Shown: one piece after another, positions 7,058 through 13,850 of the stretch
How the letters are laid out: each line of letters opens with the position of its first letter
How positions within the stretch are numbered: the first letter of the stretch is position 1
NCBI GenBank assembly: GCA_002371215.1
Contig: DFGL01000069.1
Span: forward strand, 1-31,729
DNA length: 31,729 nucleotides
Direction: 5' to 3'
Origin: Ruminococcaceae bacterium UBA3751
GTDB lineage: Bacteria; Bacillota; Clostridia; Oscillospirales; Acutalibacteraceae
Program-made: the position numbers and the translations under genes
The notes under the pieces: generated by a model
Seen by the model: the letters and a program-made list of their open reading frames with translations, nothing else
The model's database searches: none
What the model was told of the DNA's origin: nothing

Positions 7058-8203
7058 GTGGGAATATTCAGCAAAAAAAGAACCGCCGCGCTGCAGACTG
7101 ACGGCACCGTTGCAGTACAGACGAAGAGCGCCGAAAGACATCCGTTTTGTGCGCTCAGCGGGGGCGCGCTCTATGATATGAGAGTGTATAAAGCGCTGCG
7201 CGAAGGAGTTCCGATTATTGACAGCGCGGTTAACAAAATTGTCCGCCTTATGGGAGGCTTTGAGTTTTCAACGGGAAACGAAGCGATTGACAGAGAGATG
7301 AACGGCTTTTTTGAGCTAATAAACGTTGGCGGAAATCAAACGGGAATTCAGGCGTTCGTTGATACGTATGCCGAACAGCTTCTGACCTACGGAAGCGCTG
7401 TCGGCGAAATTGTAACGGACGGAAAAAGCGTTTTTGCGCTGTACAACGGAGAGCTTGAAAACCTTGAGGTTAAAAGAAAAAGCGGAAGCCTTACTCTTGA
7501 GTTTTACAATACCGCTGCGGGCGCTCCAAAGCTTCTTTCGCACCCGGAGAGGATACTCTTTACCGTACTTAATCCCGAGCCGGGACATATTTACGGAACG
7601 AGCCTGCTTCGCGGTCTGCCCTTCGTAAGCGATATACTGCTTAAGATTTACCAGACTATCGGTACAAACTGGGAGAGAGTGGGCAATCTCCGCTATGCGG
7701 TTACCTATAACCCGCAGGGTGAGGGGAGCGACAGAGCCTTTGCAAAGGAACGCGCAAACCAGATGGCGTCCGCCTGGAGAGAGGCTATGGCGTCAAAGGA
7801 CAGCATTAAGGATTTCGTTGCCGTCGGCGACGTTAAGGTAAGCGTAATCGGCGCGGACAATCAGATTCTTGACAGCGAGGTTCCCGTTCGCCAGATGCTT
7901 GAGCAGATTATTGCAAAAACGGGGCTTATGCCTTATATGTTCGGGCTGAACTGGTCAACGAGCGAAAGAATGGCGGTTCAGCAGACGGATATTCTTACAA
8001 CGGAGCTTGAAGCGTACCGAAGAATAATAACCCCTGTTCTTAAAAGAATAGGAAACGCATACCTTATTTTAAACGGTATCGCCGCAAACGCTCAGGTTAT
8101 ATGGGACGATATTACGCTTCAGGACGAAACTCAGCTTGCACAGGCGAGAAAGCTTAATGCGGAGGCTGATAAGATTTTAAAGGAGGCAGAGCTTGACGGA
8201 TAA
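7058..8203 (+). CDS. Phage portal protein
   Basis: A 381-residue portal (XkdE/SPP1 gp6-like group), forming the ring at the capsid vertex through which DNA passes. Recognisable parts are VYKALREGVPIIDSAVNKIV near the N-terminus, NPEPGHIYGTSLLRGLP in the wing/stem region, and LPYMFGLNWSTSER-like text (here LMPYMFGLNWSTSERM) near residue 300 with a long helical C-terminus. The start is GTG at 7058, with AAAGGAAG at 7043-7050. The gene directly follows terL and overlaps the protease gene by 11 bp. Confidence 0.9.
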   Translation: MGIFSKKRTAALQTDGTVAVQTKSAERHPFCALSGGALYDMRVYKALREGVPIIDSAVNKIVRLMGGFEFSTGNEAIDREMNGFFELINVGGNQTGIQAFVDTYAEQLLTYGSAVGEIVTDGKSVFALYNGELENLEVKRKSGSLTLEFYNTAAGAPKLLSHPERILFTVLNPEPGHIYGTSLLRGLPFVSDILLKIYQTIGTNWERVGNLRYAVTYNPQGEGSDRAFAKERANQMASAWREAMASKDSIKDFVAVGDVKVSVIGADNQILDSEVPVRQMLEQIIAKTGLMPYMFGLNWSTSERMAVQQTDILTTELEAYRRIITPVLKRIGNAYLILNGIAANAQVIWDDITLQDETQLAQARKLNAEADKILKEAELDG

Positions 8204-9122
8204 CAGACTTGATATTGAAAAGATAAACGTCTTTTCAAGAAAAGAACTTAAGGAAAACGAGGTTTACACCTTTAACCTCACCCTCTGTGATAACGATATT
8301 GACAGGGATTTTGAAAGCTTTTCGCTCTCCGCTCTCAATGAGCTGAAGGAGCTTTTTGTAGGCAAAACGGGGATATTCGACCACTCTATGAAAAGCGCTG
8401 ACCAGAAGGCAAGAATTTTTGATACCTTCGTTGAAAAGGCTCAGGGAGAAAAAACCCGTAGCGGAGAGGCTCTGTACCGCCTTAAGGCGAGAGCCTATAT
8501 GCTTAAAACCGATGAGAACAAACAGCTTATTGATGAAATTGAGGGCGGAATAAAAAAAGAGGTTTCCGTTTCCTGCTCAATGGACAGCGCTAAATGTTCT
8601 ATATGCAATAAGGACAGGCGCAGCGAGGGTTGTAACCATATTGCGGGAAGGTATTACGGCGGAAAGCTTTGCTATACCGTCCTTTCCGACGCGAGCGACG
8701 CGTACGAATTCAGCTTTGTTGCAGTACCCGCTCAGAGAAAGGCGGGCGTTACAAAAGCATTTTTACCAAAGGAGGAAACAGCGGTGAAGGATATTGTTGA
8801 AAAAATGCGTGCTGAAAGTGATTCCCTTGAGCTTTCAAGGGCTCAGATGAAGGAGCTTTCGGCGTATATTGACTCTCTTGAGGAGGAGGCAAAGCTCGGC
8901 GAGGTCTATAAAAAGGAGCTCTCAAAAGAGGTAACGAGGCTTCTTTCTCACAGGCTTCCCGAGATTGATTCAAAGCTCTTTTCCTCGGTTGTATCGGTTA
9001 TGACGGTAAAGGAGCTTTCGGGCTTTAAAGAGGGACTTGAAAAAACAGAAAAAGCCGCCGAGCCTCAGCTTATTTCTGAGGAAAAAACGGCGGTAAAGGA
9101 TTATTCACAATTCAGGATTTAG
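8193..9122 (+). CDS. Prohead protease with C-terminal scaffold region
   Basis: A 309-residue protein read as a capsid maturation protease joined to a scaffold (PBSX XkdF position). The N-terminal part has IFDHSMKS (candidate catalytic His) and KKEVSVSCSM (candidate Ser), then YEFSFVAVPAQRKAG, a sequence typical of this protein group. Residues around 130-150 hold CSICNKDRRSEGCNHIAG, a Cys-rich C-x2-C...C-x-H cluster that may bind zinc. Residues 198-309 are charged and predicted helical/coiled coil, like scaffolds. The start is TTG at 8193, chosen for AAAGGAGG at 8179-8186. A second start at 8784 would produce the scaffold alone. The catalytic assignment is by pattern, not proven. Confidence 0.75.
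   Translation: MTDNRLDIEKINVFSRKELKENEVYTFNLTLCDNDIDRDFESFSLSALNELKELFVGKTGIFDHSMKSADQKARIFDTFVEKAQGEKTRSGEALYRLKARAYMLKTDENKQLIDEIEGGIKKEVSVSCSMDSAKCSICNKDRRSEGCNHIAGRYYGGKLCYTVLSDASDAYEFSFVAVPAQRKAGVTKAFLPKEETAVKDIVEKMRAESDSLELSRAQMKELSAYIDSLEEEAKLGEVYKKELSKEVTRLLSHRLPEIDSKLFSSVVSVMTVKELSGFKEGLEKTEKAAEPQLISEEKTAVKDYSQFRI
8784..9122 (+). CDS. Nested in-frame scaffold protein (predicted internal start)
   Basis: An in-frame GTG at 8784 is preceded by AAAGGAGG at 8768-8775, with an 8-base gap, as good a ribosome site as any in the block. Translation from it gives a 112-residue, highly charged, helix-rich protein equal to residues 198-309 of the protease. This is the arrangement of lambda C/Nu3, where the scaffold is made separately from the 3' end of the protease gene. 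The ribosome site could be chance, because Lys-Glu-Glu codons naturally read AAGGAGGAA; its spacing and the domain boundary argue otherwise. Confidence 0.55.
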   Translation: MKDIVEKMRAESDSLELSRAQMKELSAYIDSLEEEAKLGEVYKKELSKEVTRLLSHRLPEIDSKLFSSVVSVMTVKELSGFKEGLEKTEKAAEPQLISEEKTAVKDYSQFRI

Positions 9123-9132
9123 GAGGATTAGT

Positions 9133-9483
9133 ATGAAAAATATATCTTACAGAGGCTTTAATTCAAGCGCGCTTACTTTCGAGAGCGAGGCTGAATTTAC
9201 AAAGGGCGCGCCGATTGGATTTAATTCGGAAGGCGTCTGCACTCAGGCGGAGAAGGACGGCGCGTTTATCGGTATTTGCGTTTCCGTAAGGGGCAGCCTT
9301 GTAACTGCACAGATGGAGGGCTTCGTTGAAGCCGCATACACGGGCGAAGCACCCGCTTACGGCTGGGTAAAGCTCTGCGCTGACGGTAACGGCGGAGTTG
9401 CCGTTTCAACAGAGGACGGAGTTCCGCTTTACAGGGTTATTGAGGTTGACGCCGAAAACAATAAGGTAGGCTTTATTCTTTAA
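9133..9483 (+). CDS. Capsid decoration / head-stabilising protein (probable)
   Basis: A 116-residue, beta-rich protein with no transmembrane segment. The pattern KGAPIGFNSEGVCTQAEKDGAFIGICVSVRG resembles DUF2190-type and lambda gpD-type decoration proteins, which have a short 'property-value' repeat-like fold and sit between protease and capsid genes. Here it lies exactly in that place. The start has AGGAGG at 9121-9126, overlapping the protease stop. The exact family is not certain. Confidence 0.6.
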   Translation: MKNISYRGFNSSALTFESEAEFTKGAPIGFNSEGVCTQAEKDGAFIGICVSVRGSLVTAQMEGFVEAAYTGEAPAYGWVKLCADGNGGVAVSTEDGVPLYRVIEVDAENNKVGFIL

Positions 9484-9502
9484 TATAACGGAGGTATAAA
9501 TT

Positions 9503-10486
9503 ATGTCATTTGATAATATTAAGCTTGAAAAGGGTTTATACACAACCTCAAAGGGCTTTACAAAGTCGCTTGAGGAGCTTGACCCTTCCGAAAACTATAA
9601 GGGAACCGAATACGAGGGACTTGACGCCTTTCAGCGCCAGCTTAAGCGATTTGATATTAAGGTAACGGGCAGCGACAGCGACTGCGTTTCAAAGTTCTTT
9701 GAAACCTCGTCCTCCTCCGTTCTTTTTCCCGAATACATTGCGAGAGCGGTACATCAGGGCATTGAGGAAAACACAACGCTCGATAAACTCATTGCCGCAA
9801 CTACAAAGATTGACGCTCTTGATTACAGAGCGATTCAGTGTAACGCGAGCGAGGAGGACAAGACGCTTATGGACGTCGGCGAGGGCGCGTTTATCCCCGA
9901 AACCGAAATTACAACAAAGGACAGCCTTACACGACTTAAAAAGCGCGGCAGAATGCTCGTTGCGTCGTACGAGGCTATTAAGTTCCAGCGCCTTGATATG
10001 TTTACCATTATGCTTAAGAAAATCGGCGACAGCATCGCAAAGCAGCAGCTTGCGGACGCTGTTAACGTTCTTAAAAACTCAGGTGCTGAGGAAATTGATA
10101 TTGCGGGCGACACTATCGCTTATACAGATATAATCAAGCTCTGGAACAGCTTTTCACCGTATAATATGACAACTATGCTCTGTTCCTCCGAGCTTCTTCC
10201 CGACCTTCTCAATATGGACGAGTTCAAGGACAGCAACGCGGGCCTTGTATTCCACGGTACCGGCAAGATGATTACTCCGCTCGGCGCCGAGCTTGAAAAG
10301 ATTGACAGCTCGCTTTGCGAAGGCATTATCGGGCTTGATAATAACTATGCGCTTGAAAAGGTACAGGCGGGTGAAGTGCTTACCGAGTTTGACAAGCTCA
10401 TTGACCGTCAGCTTGAAAGAGCCGTAATTTCAACAATTACGGGCTTTTCAACAATCTTCAGCGACGCAGTTAAGCTTATGGGATAA
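9503..10486 (+). CDS. Major capsid protein (HK97 fold)
   Basis: A 327-residue protein at the position of XkdG. Internal features are a variable N-terminal arm (about residues 1-65), KFFETSSSSVLFPEYIARAV, GEGAFIPETEITTKDSLTRLKKRGRMLVASYEAIKFQRLDMFTI (spine helix and P-domain entry; split here only for description) and a C-terminal A-domain with VISTITGFSTIF. The E-loop-type segment and helical spine fit the HK97 fold. Length is normal and there is no truncation. Strong GGAGG at 9490-9494. It is the shell into which TerL packages DNA. Confidence 0.85.
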   Translation: MSFDNIKLEKGLYTTSKGFTKSLEELDPSENYKGTEYEGLDAFQRQLKRFDIKVTGSDSDCVSKFFETSSSSVLFPEYIARAVHQGIEENTTLDKLIAATTKIDALDYRAIQCNASEEDKTLMDVGEGAFIPETEITTKDSLTRLKKRGRMLVASYEAIKFQRLDMFTIMLKKIGDSIAKQQLADAVNVLKNSGAEEIDIAGDTIAYTDIIKLWNSFSPYNMTTMLCSSELLPDLLNMDEFKDSNAGLVFHGTGKMITPLGAELEKIDSSLCEGIIGLDNNYALEKVQAGEVLTEFDKLIDRQLERAVISTITGFSTIFSDAVKLMG

Positions 10487-10490
10487 TAAG

Positions 10491-10847
10491 ATGCTGAGTT
10501 ACAGAGATATAAGCGAACGTCTTGAGGCAATCAGTCCGTACAGCGCCGAGGAGCTTGTAAGCTATTCCTTCATAATTGAAAAGGAACTTGAAAAGCTTAA
10601 TGAAACGCTGAACAAAACGGGCAGCAACGATTATTCGGGAGCTGCGCTGCTTGCAGCGGCGAGGGCTAATTACAAAATCGCGCTTATCCGCAGAAGCGGA
10701 AACAGCGTAACCTCCTTTGCAGCGGGCGACGTCAGGATAAGCGAAAACAACAGCGAGCTTGAAAACGCCAAGGCGCTGCTTGACGAGGTCAGCTCGGAAT
10801 GCGCTGCGCTTGCGGACGTTAACGGCTTTGCCTTCAGGACGGTTTAA
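10491..10847 (+). CDS. Head-tail connector / adaptor-like protein
   Basis: A 118-residue, mostly helical, acidic protein immediately after the capsid gene, where PBSX has xkdH and other phages a gp6/gp15-type adaptor. It begins LSYRDISERLEAISPYSAEELVSYSFIIEKELEKLNETL and is rich in Ala-Glu-Leu helices. No diagnostic motif was recognised, so the role rests on position and size. It has little ribosome site (ATAAG), and with only 4 bp after the capsid stop is probably translated by coupling. Confidence 0.5.
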   Translation: MLSYRDISERLEAISPYSAEELVSYSFIIEKELEKLNETLNKTGSNDYSGAALLAAARANYKIALIRRSGNSVTSFAAGDVRISENNSELENAKALLDEVSSECAALADVNGFAFRTV

Positions 10848-10853
10848 GTTATT

Positions 10854-10880
10854 CGGCGGCGCGGTAAAGCCGCGCCGTCG
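10854..10880 (+). promoter_or_regulatory. GC-rich intercistronic RNA hairpin
   Basis: CGGCGGCGCGG (10854-10864), loop TAAAG, CCGCGCCGTCG (10870-10880), an 11-bp stem with one G-T pair. No T-run follows, so it is not a simple terminator. It ends 4 bases before the GGGGAG that precedes the next gene, so it could control ribosome access or message processing. The loop side CGCGGTAAAGCCG is like CGCGGTAAGACCG in the structure at 15466-15499. Confidence 0.7.
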
Positions 10881-10889
10881 ATTGGGGAG

Positions 10890-11270
10890 ATGATTAAGAT
10901 TTTAGATAAAAGCTCGGTAATCGAACAGTATTTGAAAAATATCGGGCAAAGCGTAATACTGATTAAAAACGGAAAGCCGACGGAGGTAAGCGCCGTAATT
11001 GAACAGACCTGGAAAAGAAACAAATCCCGCTTTGAAAAGAGCAATTCGGAAATCGGGCGGTATTTTCAGGGCTACTATATTTACTACGGCCCTGCAAGCT
11101 ACGATATAACCTCGCTTTCGGAGGATGATACTGCAAAAATTGACGGCGAAAGCTACTATTTTGTTCAGAGTGAAAGCGTTAAGGCGGGAAACGTTGTTCA
11201 GTATTACAGAGGCGTACTTAAAAAGGCATACGGGGAGGAAGGCTATGAGCTTTTACAAAATGAGCAGTGA
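10890..11270 (+). CDS. Head-completion / stopper-type protein (probable)
   Basis: A 126-residue mixed alpha/beta protein at the xkdI-like position, starting MIKILDKSSVIEQYLKNIGQSV and containing many Tyr in the middle (GRYFQGYYIYYGP). The size and place fit head-tail stopper or completion proteins. The start is uncertain: the only GGGGAG (10884-10889) touches the ATG at 10890 with no gap. The frame is open upstream to 10848 but without an ATG. The last 26 bases overlap the following gene. Function is inferred from position. Confidence 0.5.
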   Translation: MIKILDKSSVIEQYLKNIGQSVILIKNGKPTEVSAVIEQTWKRNKSRFEKSNSEIGRYFQGYYIYYGPASYDITSLSEDDTAKIDGESYYFVQSESVKAGNVVQYYRGVLKKAYGEEGYELLQNEQ

Positions 11271-11643
11271 GGTTTTTAATGCCGTTAAAAGCTGTGAAGC
11301 GCTTAAAAACAGTTACGTAATAAAAGCGTTTCCGTATACGGACAAGCCCGCAAGGCTTACCAAAAACGTTATCGCCGTTATGCCGCCTGAGATTGAAGCA
11401 AAGGCAGTTTCAATAGGTGAAGCAAAGCAGAGCGGAAGCCTTACGGTAACCGTTCAGATATTTGCTCCCGTTAAGGCGGGTATAAAAAGCATATCAGAGA
11501 CGGCTGAAAATACCGTTAACGCCGTTATGCTGCTTAACCCGAGCGGTATTTCGGTTTCACCCGTAAAGGCTGACGAGCGTCTTAACTGCCTGAATTTGAG
11601 CTGCTGCTTTACCTTTGATTACTATAGCGGCGAGGAGGATTAG
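11245..11643 (+). CDS. Tail-completion / terminator-type protein (probable, XkdJ position)
   Basis: A 132-residue protein, start at ATG 11245 with GGGGAGGAAGG just before; the same frame is open further upstream but has no ribosome site there. The mixed alpha/beta composition and segments VTVQIFAPVKAG and LNLSCCFTFDYY are like the beta strands of tail-terminator proteins, which cap the tail tube at its head end. If so, a tube-capping protein is retained in a block without a visible tube gene. Role inferred from place and size. Confidence 0.45.
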   Translation: MSFYKMSSEVFNAVKSCEALKNSYVIKAFPYTDKPARLTKNVIAVMPPEIEAKAVSIGEAKQSGSLTVTVQIFAPVKAGIKSISETAENTVNAVMLLNPSGISVSPVKADERLNCLNLSCCFTFDYYSGEED

Positions 11644-11644
11644 T

Positions 11645-11755
11645 ATGGAAGAGGAGCGCAATATTTATTCGGATATTAAAGAGATAAACGATTACCTTTA
11701 CCTTGATTCAAGGCGGTATGATAACGTTATAGGAGGGGACGAATGGACAGCATAA
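11645..11755 (+). CDS. 36-residue acidic protein at the site of the missing tail genes
   Basis: ATG at 11645 follows GAGGAGG at 11632-11638 with ideal spacing, and the ORF overlaps the next gene by 13 bases, as do real neighbours in this block. The product (MEEERNIYSDIKEIND... to DEWTA) is acidic, with no membrane segment and no recognised family. In PBSX order this is exactly where sheath, tube, chaperone and tape-measure genes would be. It could be a minute joining protein, a translational coupler, or the leftover of a deletion. Confidence 0.55.
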   Translation: MEEERNIYSDIKEINDYLYLDSRRYDNVIGGDEWTA

Positions 11756-12258
11756 AAATGAGCTATGGCGGTTTTACCTTTAATGCGAATCCGTCAAGCG
11801 TGAAAACGGAATATAAAAAGAATACCGCGCCGTCCGTCTTTCCTTTCAGGCGCACGAAAACCAACGTTATCTGCAAAAAACCTGCGGTTATAAGAGGCAG
11901 CGGAAAATTCTGCGGTAAAAATGCGAGAGCAGAAGCTCAGATGCTGCTTAGTGTATTCAAAAGAGAAGGGGCGGCGTATCTTTTCTCGCCCGTTTTAGCT
12001 CCCGTAAAGGCGTATTTTACAGCGCTTGATTTCTCTGTAAACAGCGTGAGCGGGAGCATTGATTACTCCTTTGAATTTACTCAGGAGGAGGGTTCGGGCA
12101 GCGGGCTCTACGATTTCGGATACACTCTTGCCGAAAAAAACGAAAACCTTTTTGACGTTGCCGACAGAACCAATACCGGTATTGAAAGAATAATTGATTT
12201 AAACAGCTTTAAAACGCCGTTCGATATAAGAGAGGGTGACAGAATATGGCTGAAATGA
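11743..12258 (+). CDS. LysM-like baseplate/tail protein (XkdP type)
   Basis: A 171-residue protein. The N-terminal two-thirds (GGFTFNANPSSVKTEYKK) resembles the beta-barrel domain of XkdP/gp53-like proteins. The last 40 residues (NLFDVADRTNTGIERIIDLN...IREGDRIWL) have a LysM pattern. In phage tails and extracellular injection systems such proteins lie between tube and baseplate hub, and LysM binds peptidoglycan or structural partners. It is shorter than XkdP (about 235 aa). The start has AGGAGGGG at 11731-11738. It overlaps the hub gene by 13 bp. Confidence 0.7.
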   Translation: MDSIKMSYGGFTFNANPSSVKTEYKKNTAPSVFPFRRTKTNVICKKPAVIRGSGKFCGKNARAEAQMLLSVFKREGAAYLFSPVLAPVKAYFTALDFSVNSVSGSIDYSFEFTQEEGSGSGLYDFGYTLAEKNENLFDVADRTNTGIERIIDLNSFKTPFDIREGDRIWLK

Positions 12259-13172
12259 CGTTTGTTATTATATATGAGAATGAAAAGACGGAGGCTCAGG
12301 ACGTTTTGTATTACGAATGGTCAAGAGCTGCGGACGCGCCTTGCGACGCGATCAGGCTGAGCTATATACCCTCTGTTCAGGGCGAGGCGCGAAAGCTCAA
12401 GGCATACTGCGACGGCGAATGTGTTTTTTCGGGCTTTGTTGATATGCAAAGCAGGTACTCAGATGAAAAGGGAGAACGGGAGTTTATTTATGCCCGCTCG
12501 ACAGCCTGCCTTCTTGTTGATAATGAGGCGGAGCTGATTAATTATAAGGCGCCCTGCGTAAATTCTCTGTTTACTGTTAACGCTAAGCCGTTCGGCTTTA
12601 AAAACGGGCTGAACAATTACAGCACTACCGCTGATTATTCCGTTTTGAAGGGGACAAGCTGTTACGGCGCAATCAATACCTTCATCAGCGCGTTTGAGGA
12701 TAAGGCTCTGAGGGTAAGCCCTGAAAATGAGTTGTATATACCCTCGGGCAAGGTTGATTATTGCGTTGACCCCGACAGCGTTATTTCCGTTAAAAAAAGC
12801 GTAAACCGAGGGAGTGCTGTAAGCCGTATTGATTATAAAACAGACGGCGGATACTCTCACCACAGAGCAAGCCGCGAGCTGGAGAATAAAAGTATTGTGC
12901 GCTCAAGAAAAATGAATATGTCCTCCCTTCCCGAATGGCAGAGAAAAACAGCGCTGAGCAATATGCTTAAGCGCTCTGCGGAGGACTATTACAGCGCGGA
13001 GATAACTGTTGAGGGAGTGGCTGCGGCACAGCTTTATTCATCCGTTATTTACGACGGACTTGAAGGGTATTACATAACTGCGCTCGATACGGTTTTTAAT
13101 AATAACGGCGCTAAAACAAAAATAAGCCTGAGAAAAGAACTGAGTCTCAGGGAGGTGGATTATGTGGCTTAG
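12246..13172 (+). CDS. Baseplate hub protein (gpD/XkdQ-like)
   Basis: A 308-residue protein with the domain order of tail hub proteins: an N-terminal beta domain (KLKAYCDGECVFSGFVDMQ is the usual 'force/deviation' strand pair), a central insertion (GTSCYGAINTFISAF; VDPDSVISVKKSVNRGSAVSRIDYKTDGG) and a C-terminal small barrel ending near LEGYYITALDTVF. These hubs form the trimeric end of the tail tube and carry the spike. All parts appear present, though the protein is compact. It overlaps both neighbours by 11-13 bp, suggesting coupled translation. Confidence 0.75.
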   Translation: MAEMTFVIIYENEKTEAQDVLYYEWSRAADAPCDAIRLSYIPSVQGEARKLKAYCDGECVFSGFVDMQSRYSDEKGEREFIYARSTACLLVDNEAELINYKAPCVNSLFTVNAKPFGFKNGLNNYSTTADYSVLKGTSCYGAINTFISAFEDKALRVSPENELYIPSGKVDYCVDPDSVISVKKSVNRGSAVSRIDYKTDGGYSHHRASRELENKSIVRSRKMNMSSLPEWQRKTALSNMLKRSAEDYYSAEITVEGVAAAQLYSSVIYDGLEGYYITALDTVFNNNGAKTKISLRKELSLREVDYVA

Positions 13173-13530
13173 CAGAAAAATAAATAAAAAAGGCAATACG
13201 CCTACTGCGGAAAAGGGCGAGGTAACGCTCTCATCTCCAAAAAACTGGGAGGCGTTTGCCACTCAGAAGCTCAGAAATATAACGGGCTATTCACCTTACG
13301 GCTTTTGCTCTCTTGCTCCTGCAGGCACCGAGGTGCTGCTGCTTCCCGTTTCAGGCTCGGCAGCGGCGCTCGGTACAAAAGCCAATATCAACGGACTTGC
13401 GGCGGGAGAGGTGAAAATATATTCAAAGGGCGGCGCTTCAATTGAGTTGAAAAACGACGGAACTATAGTACTAAACGGCACGGTTAAAATTGACGGAAAG
13501 GGGCATATAACGGGATGGCAAGCAAATTGA
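13162..13530 (+). CDS. Short baseplate spike protein (gpV/gp45-like)
   Basis: A 122-residue protein with an OB-like beta segment (ITGYSPYGFCSLAPAGTEVLLLPV) followed by a repetitive beta stretch (GEVKIYSKGGASIELKNDGTIVLNGTVKIDGKGHITG) typical of the triple-stranded needle of membrane-piercing spikes. It is shorter than Mu gp45 or P2 gpV, but the needle portion is present. No enzymatic (lysozyme) domain. Good GGAGGTG before the ATG at 13162. The spike is the tip that punctures the target envelope. Confidence 0.75.
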   Translation: MWLSRKINKKGNTPTAEKGEVTLSSPKNWEAFATQKLRNITGYSPYGFCSLAPAGTEVLLLPVSGSAAALGTKANINGLAAGEVKIYSKGGASIELKNDGTIVLNGTVKIDGKGHITGWQAN

Positions 13531-13850
13531 TTGACGGCGATTACCAAAGGGATGAAAACGGTAACGCCGTTACTGTTGAGTACATTGACGAGCTTTTGCA
13601 AAATGCCTTTGTAACGCTTAGTACAAGGCGCGGAAGGTTTTACCCAAACAAAAATTTCGGTAGCAGAATTAAGGAAAACGACGCGTTACCGAAGGATGAG
13701 TATATATTTGCCTATGCCGTTGAGGCGCTTGATAAAATTGACGGAGTAACCGTTAAAGGCGTCTCGGTTGAAAACGGCGAGGCAAAAATAAAGCTGAAAG
13801 TCAATGGCTTGGAAAAAGAGGTGAAGGTACAACTTGAGAATAACTTATAA
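13515..13850 (+). CDS. Baseplate wedge protein, gp25/GpW-like (XkdS position)
   Basis: A 111-residue protein whose pattern LLQNAFVTLSTRRGRFYPNKNFGSRI matches gp25-like wedge proteins (conserved Arg-Gly...Phe-Gly-Ser). The rest is beta-rich, with an acidic N-terminus. In contractile tails gp25 nucleates the sheath around the hub. Its retention without a recognisable sheath gene is notable. It overlaps the spike gene by 16 bp. Confidence 0.7.
   Translation: MASKLIDGDYQRDENGNAVTVEYIDELLQNAFVTLSTRRGRFYPNKNFGSRIKENDALPKDEYIFAYAVEALDKIDGVTVKGVSVENGEAKIKLKVNGLEKEVKVQLENNL

Noticed and set aside
9699..10133. 144-codon open frame within the capsid gene
   Set aside because: Arg/Leu/Ser-rich shadow of the capsid frame with no ribosome site.
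12459..12863. 134-codon open frame on the minus strand within the hub gene
   Set aside because: It lies opposite the hub coding frame, has no ribosome site and no recognisable family; it is a shadow frame.
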